A stretch of 64,000 nt of DNA. It comes from Saprospiraceae bacterium. GTDB taxonomy: Bacteria; Bacteroidota; Bacteroidia; Chitinophagales; Saprospiraceae. The translations under genes were made by a program, and so were the position numbers. Location: contig JADKEB010000034.1 of the NCBI GenBank assembly GCA_016718205.1, positions 248,001-312,000 on the forward strand. Direction: 5' to 3'. The notes under the pieces were generated by a model. That model was not told the DNA's origin. It worked only from the letters and a program-made list of their open reading frames with translations, and made no database searches. Numbering within the stretch: position 1 is the stretch's first letter; the number at the start of each line of letters is the position of its first letter. This document shows, piece after piece, positions 55,170 to 64,000 of the stretch.

Positions 55170-56492
55170 ATGTCAAGATATCTTCAAATTCTAATGCTAA
55201 CCCTTGTTTATAGCAAAACTTTTAGTCAGGACTTTACACCTTTGATAAACATGGCTTGGGAAAACAATCAAGAACTCAAGTCAAAAAACTTCCAAATAGA
55301 AAGTGCTACCCAAGCCTTGATGGAATCCAAAGCCATGTATGGTCCTGAAGTAAAATTTGGCGTGCAATACACACTAGCAGCAGGAGGAAGAAGCATCGCT
55401 TTTCCAGTAGGTGATTTGCTCAATCCTGTGTATAACACCCTCAATCAAATGACACAATCCAATAGATTTCCGCAGATATCCAATGTCAACGAGCAGTTTT
55501 TGCCCAATAATTTTTATGATGCCAGATTTAGATTTACGCAGCCAATTTACTACCCCGATTTGGTCATCAACAAAAAGCTTAAAATGGAAATATTGGAACA
55601 AAAAAACCTGGAAATCAAAGCATTCAAACGTTTGGTCAGTAAGCAAACTATGCAAGCATATATCCAATACGCCATGACTCAAAACGCCATAGATATATAT
55701 TTGTCAGCAGATACCCTTCTTACAGAGGCCAAACGTACCACTCAAAGCATGATCAAAAATGGGATAGCTTTACCGACTGCAATGTCGCGATTAGAAAATC
55801 AATCCGCAGAGCTTTTATCTCAAAAAACCGAAGCCTTATCTAATCAAAAAAATGCAGAAAATGTCCTTAGATTTGTGCTGGGAATTAATGATTCAGGCAG
55901 TATTCCTATTGTGAGTGGATTTAAAGCTGTTCCCACATTAGTCCTGGACAATATCACAGAAAGAGAAGAACTTTTACAACTAAAACAAGCTGCCCAAATG
56001 CAGTCTCTGGCCGTTCAGAAAGAAGAAAAACACTACCTACCCAAAATAGGTGCACAATTGGATGCAGGAAGTCAGGATTTTGACTTTGGATGGCAACCTT
56101 ATGCTTTACTCGGTATCAATGTGGATATCAATATTTATAACAGTAAAAAGCATCACCATAGGAAACAAGCCGCTAAAGCTGATATTATGGCAACAGAAGC
56201 CATGTTTCAGCAAACTGAAAACCAAATAAAACTTCAACAAAATGTAGCTAAGGAAAATCTCAATACTGCGATCAAACAAGCCAATATTTTTGAAACCAGA
56301 ATCAAGGCAACTCAGAAAATTTATGATGAAGTATTTGTCAAATATAAAGAAGGAACCGCTGGTTACATAGAGTTGGTAGACGCCCAAACTCAATATACTC
56401 AAATCAAAATGCAACATCTTTTAGCTAAAAATAATGCCTGGATCAAGTGGGCAGAATATATTTATGCAGCAGCCATTTTCCCTATTCAATAA
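55170..56492 (+). CDS. TolC-family outer membrane efflux protein
   Basis: 440 residues. Signal peptide (about 1-19, TFSQ). Two repeats of the OEP domain with long helices (LINMAWENNQELKSKNFQIESATQALMES... and IKATQKIYDEVFVKYKEGTAGYIELVDAQTQYTQIKMQHLLAKNNAWIKWAEY), the usual TolC signature. It forms the outer membrane channel for the RND pump encoded two genes on. Length is normal. Confidence 0.87.
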   Translation: MSRYLQILMLTLVYSKTFSQDFTPLINMAWENNQELKSKNFQIESATQALMESKAMYGPEVKFGVQYTLAAGGRSIAFPVGDLLNPVYNTLNQMTQSNRFPQISNVNEQFLPNNFYDARFRFTQPIYYPDLVINKKLKMEILEQKNLEIKAFKRLVSKQTMQAYIQYAMTQNAIDIYLSADTLLTEAKRTTQSMIKNGIALPTAMSRLENQSAELLSQKTEALSNQKNAENVLRFVLGINDSGSIPIVSGFKAVPTLVLDNITEREELLQLKQAAQMQSLAVQKEEKHYLPKIGAQLDAGSQDFDFGWQPYALLGINVDINIYNSKKHHHRKQAAKADIMATEAMFQQTENQIKLQQNVAKENLNTAIKQANIFETRIKATQKIYDEVFVKYKEGTAGYIELVDAQTQYTQIKMQHLLAKNNAWIKWAEYIYAAAIFPIQ

Positions 56493-56512
56493 TTAAATAT
56501 AATCTTACCATA

Positions 56513-57547
56513 ATGAAAATATTAAATATCACAATAGCAATCTTAGGTATATGTTTTTTTGCTTGTAAACAAGATCAAGACGCACCGTCTCCCACACCAA
56601 AGATGTCTACAAATTTTGTAAAAACACACTCTATAGACACTATCCAGGAGTCTGACATCATCGATGTATTAGGTATAGTCATGAGCGAAGCAGAAGCAAG
56701 ACCATCATTTAAAACCGGTGGTGTAATCAAAAAAACTTACGTCAAAGAAGGTGATATCGTCTCCAAAGGCCAACTATTGGCAACACTGGAAATGCAGGAA
56801 ATCAATGCTCAGGTTCAACAAGCAGAAGAAGGACTTCAAAAAGTGCTCAGAGATAAAAACCGAGTCGGAAATCTATACAAAGACAGTGTCGCTACACTAG
56901 AGCAGTATCAAAATGTAACTTCGGCTTATGAAGTAGCGAAAAGAACCTCAGAAATTGCCCAATTTAACAGGCTATATTCTGAAGTCAGGGCTCCTATCTC
57001 TGGGAAGATCATCAAACAAATCATGTATAGTGGCGAGATTACTGGTCCGGGCAATCCCATTTATGCCATACTGGGAGTAGGAAAAAGTGACTGGGTCATA
57101 CAAGCAGGACTTACAGATAGAGATTGGGCTAGAGTACATAAAAATGATAAAGTCAACATCAGACTCGACGCCTATCCAGGTCAGAAATTTACTGGCGTGG
57201 TTTCGGAAAAATCGTCAGTTGGTGGCAGTGGTAGTGGTACATTTGATGTAGAAATCAAATTCGTAAGTCAACCTGCAAATCTTGCTGCCGGATTGATCAC
57301 AAATCTTTCCATCACATCAGGAAAGAGAGAAAATTTTAGGGTCATCCCTATCGAGTCCCTGATAAAATCTAATGGCCAATCAGCCTATGTTTTTACAGCC
57401 GAAAATGGTAAAGCCAAGCAAATCAAAATTACAATAGCTAAGATATTGGGTGATAAAATAGCTGTATCCGGAGGTCTGGACGGCATCACCAACGTGATCA
57501 CAACCGGAGCAATGTATCTGGAAGACGGAGACCCAATCGAGTACTAA
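56513..57547 (+). CDS. RND efflux periplasmic adaptor (HlyD/AcrA family)
   Basis: 344 residues from ATG 56513 (frame opens further upstream inside tolC). Lipoprotein-type N-terminus with FFACKQ. Barrel-sandwich hybrid halves SFKTGGVIKKTYVKEGDIVSKGQLLATLE and EVRAPISGKIIKQIMYSGEITGPGNPIYAIL flank a short coiled hairpin (about 95-150). A beta-barrel and membrane-proximal domain follow. Anchored in the inner membrane by lipid, it links pump and TolC. Confidence 0.87.
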   Translation: MKILNITIAILGICFFACKQDQDAPSPTPKMSTNFVKTHSIDTIQESDIIDVLGIVMSEAEARPSFKTGGVIKKTYVKEGDIVSKGQLLATLEMQEINAQVQQAEEGLQKVLRDKNRVGNLYKDSVATLEQYQNVTSAYEVAKRTSEIAQFNRLYSEVRAPISGKIIKQIMYSGEITGPGNPIYAILGVGKSDWVIQAGLTDRDWARVHKNDKVNIRLDAYPGQKFTGVVSEKSSVGGSGSGTFDVEIKFVSQPANLAAGLITNLSITSGKRENFRVIPIESLIKSNGQSAYVFTAENGKAKQIKITIAKILGDKIAVSGGLDGITNVITTGAMYLEDGDPIEY

Positions 57548-57700
57548 TCTTTCAAAAAAAAATAACCATTAAACTGATCACAAGAACTTGTGCTGTTGTA
57601 AGCGGTATCACAAATCACAAAATCGCAGATTACTCAATAGTAAATCACAAAAGCATCGATCATTCGATCACGGATCGCCAAATCACAAAATAATTAATAC
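57548..57700. repeat. Short direct microrepeats between adaptor and pump genes
   Basis: The word AAATCACAAAA or a near copy occurs at least three times between about 57610 and 57690, mixed with ATCG-rich words (GATCATTCGATCACGGATCG). The 153-base gap holds no gene. Looks like slippage-prone low-complexity sequence. Confidence 0.4.
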
Positions 57701-60700
57701 ATGGGTTTCAATAAATTTTTCGTAAAAAATTGGCAGTTTACTTTGGTCATTTTTACAGCCGTTATGGTTTTGGGTATTAATGCACTGCTAAATATGCCTA
57801 GAGGAGAAGACCCTCCATTCGGTGCACCTATATTTTCTATTGTAGTCGTATATCCTGGTACCAATCCGGCAGATATGGAAAAACTTATAGCCGATCCTAT
57901 AGAAGAGGAGTTGTATCAACTATCGGATGTTAAAAAAATCAACACTACAATCAACGATGGTCTTATAGTCATGCTTGCGGAATTTAATTTTGGCGTAGAT
58001 ATAGAAGGTAAAAACAATGATGTCATCAGAGAAATCAATAAAATACGTTCCGAACTACCGGAAGGTATCGTTTTGTTAGATATTAAAAAAGCTGCATCGA
58101 GTGACGTCGTCATCCTCCAATCTGCCTTAGTTTCTGATACCGCTTCGATGGAGTTGATGAAGGATCTTGCTCAAAATCTCGAAAAAGATATCGAACGTAT
58201 TAAAGATATCAAATGGGTAGAAATACAGGCATCTCAGGAAAAGGAAATACATATAGATTTGGATCTGGACAGAATGGCCGCTATGAAACTAGGCTTAAAT
58301 CAAGTCATCGGACTCATCCAAGCTAACAATATCAACATACCTGGTGGTGATATAGATTTAGGTCAAAAGAAATATAATATCAAAACCACCTCTGAATTTA
58401 AAACCATTGACGACATCAGGTCGACTATCGTACAGGTGACCCCTCAAGGCAAGACGGTCACTTTGGGGCAGATAGCAACTATATACTATACCGAGGAGAC
58501 AACAGATCACATCGCAAGACACAATAGCCATAGGGCCATCTGGATCAACACAGCTATGAAGGATAAAAAAAACATCATATCTGTTCGTAAGGAGTTAGAA
58601 CCAGTCCTTTCAGCATTCAAACAGAAATTGCCAAAAGGCATCACCTTAGAAAACGCTTTTGATCAGGAAAAAGGGGTAAAGCATAGATTGACTGGACTAG
58701 GTAGAGATTTTGCTATAGCCATATTTTTAGTATTATTAACATTATTGCCATTGGGCACAAGAGCCTCTATTGTGGTGATGATTTCTATTCCGCTGTCATT
58801 GAGTATTGGGCTGTTTATGCTGGATTTACTGGGATATACGCTCAATCAATTGAGCATAGTAGGTATGGTCGTTGCCCTGGGATTGTTGGTAGATGACAGC
58901 ATTGTGGTAGTGGAAAACATAGAGCGCTACATGCGCAAAGGCATCTCTGCACGTGAAGCAGCTGTCACCGCCACCAATCATATCATGATAGCCATTCTGG
59001 GTTGTACTGCTACGTTGATTTTGGCCTTTTTACCATTGGCCAATCTTCCTGAAGGTTCCGGTGATTTTATCCGGTCACTGCCTATGGCTGTCATGCTCAC
59101 CGTATTGGCATCGCTACTTGTATCTGTGACCATCATCCCGTTTTTATCGTCGATCCTACTCAAATCCCACGAAAATGCAGCAAGTGGCGAAGGAAACTTT
59201 TTCTTCATTGCCTTTAAAAAATATGTAAACAATCCTTATCAAAAACTTCTGATCTGGTGTATGTCTCACAAATTGGCTACCTTAGTGTTGGCGGCAGCCA
59301 TTTTTATGTTGTCGTTGCTACTGATACCTATACTGGGTTTTAGCTTATTTCCGGAATCAGAAAAACCCATCATCACCATCGATATCGAAACCGAACCAGG
59401 ATCTAATCTCTCACACACCGACAAAGTAGTGCGTAAAGTAGAACAGAAGCTTCTGACATTTTCAGAAATAGATCACATCAGCGCCAATGCCGGCAAAGGA
59501 AATCCAAGGATATATTACAATGAATTTCAACGTCAGAACTCACCCAATTATGGTCAAATCATCGTCTATCTCAATGAAAAAACCAAAGTACCTGATATCA
59601 TCAAATTTGCAGACAAAACCAGAACCGCTCTTTCTGGTTTCCCGGGTGTAAAGATCGAAGTCAAAAGGTTTCAGCAAGGTCCACCTATATCTGCTCCGGT
59701 CGAAATGAGAATCATGGGCAACAATCTGGATACTTTAGATATCTTAAGCACCAAAGTCGAAAAACTAATCAAAGAAAGGTCAGGCTCCATGTACGTACGC
59801 AACGACTTAAAATATGTAAAATCAGATATCATCGTAGATGTCAATAGAGAAAAAGCAGGCCTTTATGGAATCAGTAGTGCAGAGATAGCCAAGACAGTGA
59901 GGCTTGCTATAGCAGGTCTGCAGGTAGGAGAAATCAGTAACACCAAAGGAGATGAGTTCAAAATGAAGGTTTCTTTATCTCAAAATACTGAAAATGCCCT
60001 CCAAATGTTTGATCAGGTTTTTGTCACTTCTATGAGCGGATCACTTGTACCTTTAAAGAGCATGGCATCATTTTCATTAAGACCTTCGGCGTCTATCATC
60101 AGACACTTCAACAAAGAGAGATATGCATTGGTCAGTTGTTTTGTACAAAACGGGGTAAATGTAAGCCAACTCACTGATGATATATTAGATGATATTAACA
60201 CAAATGTGACAATGTCGGAAGGATACAGAGTCGTCGCTGCTGGAGAGCGCGAGTCACAACAAGAGTCTTTCGGTGGGCTCGGTACGATCATTATATTGAC
60301 TGTATTTGGATTGTTGGCGATATTAATTCTGGAATTCCGAACCTTCAAATCCACAATAATTGTCTTAAGTGTCATCCCTATGGGTATCATCGGTGCTTTA
60401 GTGGCATTGTACATAGCAGGAGAGACTATGTCTTTTGTAGCTACAGTAGGCATCATCGCACTGATGGGCATCGAAATCAAAAACTCCATCCTTATGGTGG
60501 ACTATACCAATGGTCTTCGGGAACAAGGCATGAACCTCTACGAAGCTGTAATGGATGGTGCCGAAACCAGATTTTTACCCATCTTACTGACATCTATGAC
60601 TGCTATTGGCGGATTGACACCATTGGTTCTCGAAAACTCACCATTGATCAGCCCATTGGCCATCGTATTGATAGGAGGATTGATCAGCAGTACATTATTG

Positions 60701-60757
60701 AGTCGATTGGTGACACCTGTGCTGTATTATTTGATACCACCTGAGGTAAAGAGGTAA
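57701..60757 (+). CDS. RND efflux transporter permease (AcrB/MMPL type)
   Basis: 1018 residues with the twelve-helix, two-fold layout of HAE/AcrB-type pumps: helix 1 at about 12-30, porter domain 35-330, helices 2-6 at 335-490, helix 7 near 530, second porter domain 560-840, helices 8-12 at 850-1005. The proton relay Asp pair is present in GMVVALGLLVDDSIVVVENIERYM (near 405). PRGEDPPFGAP near the start and GIEIKNSILMVDYTNGLREQGMN near 930 are family hallmarks. Substrates unknown. Last gene of the efflux operon. Confidence 0.9.
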   Translation: MGFNKFFVKNWQFTLVIFTAVMVLGINALLNMPRGEDPPFGAPIFSIVVVYPGTNPADMEKLIADPIEEELYQLSDVKKINTTINDGLIVMLAEFNFGVDIEGKNNDVIREINKIRSELPEGIVLLDIKKAASSDVVILQSALVSDTASMELMKDLAQNLEKDIERIKDIKWVEIQASQEKEIHIDLDLDRMAAMKLGLNQVIGLIQANNINIPGGDIDLGQKKYNIKTTSEFKTIDDIRSTIVQVTPQGKTVTLGQIATIYYTEETTDHIARHNSHRAIWINTAMKDKKNIISVRKELEPVLSAFKQKLPKGITLENAFDQEKGVKHRLTGLGRDFAIAIFLVLLTLLPLGTRASIVVMISIPLSLSIGLFMLDLLGYTLNQLSIVGMVVALGLLVDDSIVVVENIERYMRKGISAREAAVTATNHIMIAILGCTATLILAFLPLANLPEGSGDFIRSLPMAVMLTVLASLLVSVTIIPFLSSILLKSHENAASGEGNFFFIAFKKYVNNPYQKLLIWCMSHKLATLVLAAAIFMLSLLLIPILGFSLFPESEKPIITIDIETEPGSNLSHTDKVVRKVEQKLLTFSEIDHISANAGKGNPRIYYNEFQRQNSPNYGQIIVYLNEKTKVPDIIKFADKTRTALSGFPGVKIEVKRFQQGPPISAPVEMRIMGNNLDTLDILSTKVEKLIKERSGSMYVRNDLKYVKSDIIVDVNREKAGLYGISSAEIAKTVRLAIAGLQVGEISNTKGDEFKMKVSLSQNTENALQMFDQVFVTSMSGSLVPLKSMASFSLRPSASIIRHFNKERYALVSCFVQNGVNVSQLTDDILDDINTNVTMSEGYRVVAAGERESQQESFGGLGTIIILTVFGLLAILILEFRTFKSTIIVLSVIPMGIIGALVALYIAGETMSFVATVGIIALMGIEIKNSILMVDYTNGLREQGMNLYEAVMDGAETRFLPILLTSMTAIGGLTPLVLENSPLISPLAIVLIGGLISSTLLSRLVTPVLYYLIPPEVKR

Positions 60758-61187
60758 TGTAGATTAAACGCAAAAGAACTTGAGTTCGACATTATGAGTT
60801 TGTATAAAGTTTCATGATTAAGTGAAAGTGATTAAATTTAATTTTGGCCAAAGAGCACCACGACGTGAAGTTGTAGCCGGAAACACAAGCCTTCTGGGTG
60901 ATTCAGTAAGTCGAATAATATAACGCATACTAAAATAAAATCTTCCGCTTAAAGCCAAATGATAAAATTTTAAAACTTACTCTAAGACAGAAAATGCAAC
61001 AGACAAGCTTGAAAAAACCATAAACTCAATGCTTATGAAGGAAAAAGATATTGTAGCGGAACGAAAGATATTTCATATTTGTAAAAAAGGTAAGAGTCAA
61101 AACAATGTTTTCTTCCTTTTCCGTTTCTGAAAAATTATAAACCCACATTCAAAAAAATCGTTAAAAATTAGTGACCTTTGCACCTTT
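60758..61187. other. Intergenic, promoter region of the helicase gene
   Basis: 430 bases without a gene. A GC-richer patch (about 60842-60910) has no coding frame I can follow. Close to the helicase start, GTGACCTTTGCACC (61171-61184) is near the TAnnTTTG pattern (GACCTTTG) and may be the promoter. Confidence 0.35.
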
Positions 61188-63449
61188 ATGCAAGAAGTAG
61201 GTTATTCATATCTAGACGAACTCAATGATATACAACGCCAGGCAGCGTCATGTATTGAAGGACCTGTGATGGTCATTGCCGGGCCTGGATCCGGCAAAAC
61301 TCGTGTACTCACCTATAGGATAGCCCATATGATTCATTCGGGCGTCGCTCCGGGACAGATATTGGCACTTACTTTTACCAATAAGGCAGCTCGTGAGATG
61401 AAAGACCGTATCGAGCGTGTCGTTGGTCCTAAGGCACAGAGAGTCTGGGCAGGCACTTTTCACTCCCTTTTTGCGCGCATATTGAGAGTAGAAGCACATC
61501 GTATCGGATATCCCAATGACTTTACCATCTATGATACGGATGACACCAAAAGTGTGATCACTGAGATCATCAATCAAATGAATCTCGACAAAAAAGTCTA
61601 TGCTCCCGGAATAGTCCGCGGACGTATTTCAGCTGCCAAAAGTAATCTCATCACGCCCAAAGCATATGTAGCAAATGACGAACTCATGTCTTATGACAGG
61701 ATGAACAGAAGGCCATTGATCCATGTGATATATGAAAAGTACGCTGCAAGATGCCTGCGTGCCGGGGCGATGGATTTCGATGATCTACTGCTGCAAATGT
61801 TCAGACTTCTTTACCAAAATCCTGACAATATCCGTGAAAAGTATCAACGACAGTTTCAATACCTGATGGTCGATGAGTTTCAGGATACCAACTACCTCCA
61901 GTACGAAATACTCAAATTACTTTCGGTATATCCGGGAAGCAACAATAATATCTGCATCGTAGGTGATGACGCACAAAGTATTTACTCTTTCAGAGGTGCC
62001 ACTATAGAAAATATCCTGCAGTTTGAAAATGATTTTCCCGATCTCCGCACTTTTAAGCTGGAGCAAAATTACAGGTCGACCCAATTTATAGTAGAAGCTG
62101 CCAATGAAGTGATCAACAATAACAAACGCCAGATACAAAAAAAAATATGGACCGATCGCATCGAAGGCCACAAAATCAAAGTCATCAAAACCATGACGGA
62201 GACCGAAGAAGGAAAACGCGTAGCAGATACTATCATAGAGCAAAAAAACCGTTTTAATCTGGCCAATAAAGATTTTGCCATCCTGTACCGTACCAATGGG
62301 CAGTCAAGAATTTTTGAAGAGCAACTCAGAAGATACAACATTGCTTACCGGGTGTATGGTGGCTTGTCCTTTTATTCCCGCAAAGAGATCAAGGATCTGA
62401 TAGCCTACATGCGAGTCACCATCAATGATAAAGATGATGAAGCACTCAAAAGGGCCATCAACTACCCCAGACGTGGCATAGGTGATAGTACTGTAGATCA
62501 AATATCACAACTCGCCGAAGACAACGATATGAGTATGTGGGAAGTGCTCACAAAAATTGAATTTAACAACCGCTCCCGTAAAAGTTTAGGTGAATTTGTA
62601 CAGTTGATCCATGCCTTCAAAACTAAAGTAGCAAAATCCAATGCTTATGAAATAGCAGACTATATCTACCGAAACAGTGGTATAGAAAAGCTTCTGAAAG
62701 ATGATAAATCACCGGAAGGACTAGGAAGGGTAGAGAATATCGTTTCGCTTCTGGATGGTATTCAGGAGTTTGTGCAGGATGACGAGCTGGAAGCAGGTGA
62801 AGAAGGTTCTACTGACAGAAGCCTATCTGCGTATCTTCAGACTATCTCTCTGATGACAGATCAGGATCAGAAAGAAGAAAATCCTGACAATGTCACCTTG
62901 ATGTCGGTGCATTCAGCCAAAGGCCTTGAATTCAAATCAATATTTGTGGTCGGCTTGGAAGAAAACCTTTTTCCCAGCTACATGGCACTGGTGGATAGTA
63001 ACGATGTTGATGAAGAACGTCGCCTGTTTTATGTAGCCATAACACGTGCTGAAGAACATCTCTGTCTCACGTACGCCAACAGCCGATACCAATACGGCCA
63101 AATGCGATACAATGACCCAAGCCGCTTCCTGGAAGAGATTTCTGACAGCAATCTTGATTCCATTATATCCATTACAAAAAAACCGGAATTCCCTGAGCCA
63201 AAGATACTTGGCAATTTCAAACCATTGGGATCCAAAAAACCCATGCTTTCTATCAATCCTGATGACTTTGTCGCTGCTAATCCCAATGACATCAAACCAG
63301 GTATGGAAGTCATTCACCTGAAATTTGGTCAAGGCAAGGTGCTTTCTGTGGATGACCGTCTTGTAGCGACTATCATTTTTGATGGATTGAGTGATACACC
63401 GGAGAAACGTATCATGCTTCAGTTTGCAAAATTGCAGATAGTGGAGTAA
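61188..63449 (+). CDS. UvrD/PcrA-type ATP-dependent DNA helicase
   Basis: 753 residues. Motif I AGPGSGKT at 31-38, LTFTNKAAREMKDR at 61-74, GTFHSLFARILR near 89, motif II VDEFQDTN near 227, GDDAQSIYSFRGA near 258, EQNYRS near 290, VTLMSVHSAKGLEFKSIFVVGLEE near 570 and VAITRAEEHLCLTYA near 617. A C-terminal Tudor-like fold (FGQGKVLSVDDRLVATIIFD) is typical of PcrA/UvrD, where it contacts RNA polymerase. A superfamily 1 3'-5' helicase in repair and replication restart. Which of several Bacteroidota UvrD paralogues it is cannot be said. Confidence 0.9.
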   Translation: MQEVGYSYLDELNDIQRQAASCIEGPVMVIAGPGSGKTRVLTYRIAHMIHSGVAPGQILALTFTNKAAREMKDRIERVVGPKAQRVWAGTFHSLFARILRVEAHRIGYPNDFTIYDTDDTKSVITEIINQMNLDKKVYAPGIVRGRISAAKSNLITPKAYVANDELMSYDRMNRRPLIHVIYEKYAARCLRAGAMDFDDLLLQMFRLLYQNPDNIREKYQRQFQYLMVDEFQDTNYLQYEILKLLSVYPGSNNNICIVGDDAQSIYSFRGATIENILQFENDFPDLRTFKLEQNYRSTQFIVEAANEVINNNKRQIQKKIWTDRIEGHKIKVIKTMTETEEGKRVADTIIEQKNRFNLANKDFAILYRTNGQSRIFEEQLRRYNIAYRVYGGLSFYSRKEIKDLIAYMRVTINDKDDEALKRAINYPRRGIGDSTVDQISQLAEDNDMSMWEVLTKIEFNNRSRKSLGEFVQLIHAFKTKVAKSNAYEIADYIYRNSGIEKLLKDDKSPEGLGRVENIVSLLDGIQEFVQDDELEAGEEGSTDRSLSAYLQTISLMTDQDQKEENPDNVTLMSVHSAKGLEFKSIFVVGLEENLFPSYMALVDSNDVDEERRLFYVAITRAEEHLCLTYANSRYQYGQMRYNDPSRFLEEISDSNLDSIISITKKPEFPEPKILGNFKPLGSKKPMLSINPDDFVAANPNDIKPGMEVIHLKFGQGKVLSVDDRLVATIIFDGLSDTPEKRIMLQFAKLQIVE

Positions 63450-63648
63450 TTGTTCTACCCTTGATGATCAAGAAGGTTTAGTTAATAAATTTAGGCAAAT
63501 AAGTGAACTAATATGAAGGAATTTATCCAAATTCATATTAGGTTTAAATCGACTAAAAATCCATTTCACGACTTTATATCCCTATCTGTCGGAATGAACT
63601 TTGATGACTAAGGCTTTTGTCTTTTCTTTGTTGGCAAATAGTATTGTC

Positions 63649-64000
63649 ATGAAGAAGTATTTTATGTATGCAGGTATTTTAACAGTCATAGGGTTTTTAT
63701 TTTATCTCGGGAACATTGCAACTTCTGAGTGGAAAGAAATTAAAAAGTACCGAAATAAATTGGAATTAGGAATTGCATTTGTAAATCCTGGAGATCTGTA
63801 TGTAGTTCAGGATTCTCTTATGAAAAAATCATTTTTTAAAGTTATTGGCCTAACAAGTGACTCATCTTATTGTATTGCATACGGTAAGGATACCAGTATT
63901 TTACCATCTGATTTAGGACAATCGACCATTTTGCTAAAGGAAGGCTTACTGCTAGACAAGCATAAAAACTGGGTAGCTGAGGTACTGGAAAATCAAGATA
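63649..64000 (+). CDS. Hypothetical membrane-anchored protein, 3' end outside window
   Basis: An open frame from ATG 63649 runs to the window end, 117 codons so far. The N-terminus has a charged start and one hydrophobic helix (about 6-22, MYAGILTVIGFLFYLGN), followed by a soluble part (LGIAFVNPGDLYVVQDSLMKK, SSYCIAYGKDTSILPSDLGQ). No family recognised. It lies 199 bases after the helicase gene on the same strand. Confidence 0.6.
   Translation, partial: MKKYFMYAGILTVIGFLFYLGNIATSEWKEIKKYRNKLELGIAFVNPGDLYVVQDSLMKKSFFKVIGLTSDSSYCIAYGKDTSILPSDLGQSTILLKEGLLLDKHKNWVAEVLENQD

Overview
The window reads as a chromosomal segment of a Bacteroidota bacterium, most likely of the Saprospiraceae/Chitinophagia side of the phylum. 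The reasons are a gldH gliding-motility lipoprotein, a TPR-PD40-OmpA outer membrane protein, DUF3108/DUF4230/DUF6934 proteins, a fused IcmF mutase, the ResB-CcsA (System II) fusion, and promoter-like TAnnTTTG boxes in front of several genes. Taxonomy below phylum is inference. I saw no rRNA, tRNA or CRISPR array.

Layout. 1-3342: envelope genes (DUF3108, DUF4230, OmpA/PD40). 3343-5253: a small scrambled island with a broken group II intron tail, a decayed lipoprotein gene, a structured non-coding stretch and a DUF6934 two-gene pair. 5485-8841: coenzyme-B12 mutase IcmF. 8891-10948: a two-gene Septu-type (PtuA/PtuB) anti-phage system. 10971-12983: GH29 fucosidase. 13041-25716: a truncated trkA, a membrane glycosyltransferase, gldH, a CPBP protease, a NagX-like acyltransferase, a SWIM/SNF2 helicase, a MurG-like glycosyltransferase, an L,D-transpeptidase-like protein, a SARP-like regulator and a coiled-coil protein. 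Two related hairpin-rich repeats flank 13.55-18.04 kb.

26103-45196 is the most unusual part. It starts with a sulfide:quinone oxidoreductase / TusE(DsrC) / DsrE operon. A long same-strand electron-transfer cluster follows: cytochrome b-like protein, Fe-S/FAD oxidoreductase, 23-heme cytochrome, a giant cytochrome with 52 visible and about 55 original CXXCH motifs, an outer-membrane barrel candidate, an OB-fold lipoprotein, a 13-heme cytochrome, a second cytochrome b-like protein and a 10-heme cytochrome. The converging ccsBA fusion encodes the heme-attachment machinery. The giant cytochrome carries 14 tandem three-heme repeats inserted between two modules that, joined directly, make up the neighbouring 13-heme paralogue. 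A TGAC-N4-GTCA inverted repeat lies at exactly the same distance from a TAnnTTTG box upstream of both the sulfide operon and the second cytochrome b operon, suggesting one redox-responsive regulator for both. I read the whole as a candidate trans-envelope electron conduit linked to sulfide oxidation; this is inference from gene content.

45669-64000: GH3 glucosidase with PA14 domain, an alcohol/aldehyde oxidation set (ALDH, GMC oxidoreductase, an MDR-MaoC fusion), a GH73-type glucosaminidase, a TetR-TolC-HlyD-RND efflux operon with a candidate operator, a UvrD/PcrA helicase, and the start of an unrecognised membrane-anchored protein running off the window.
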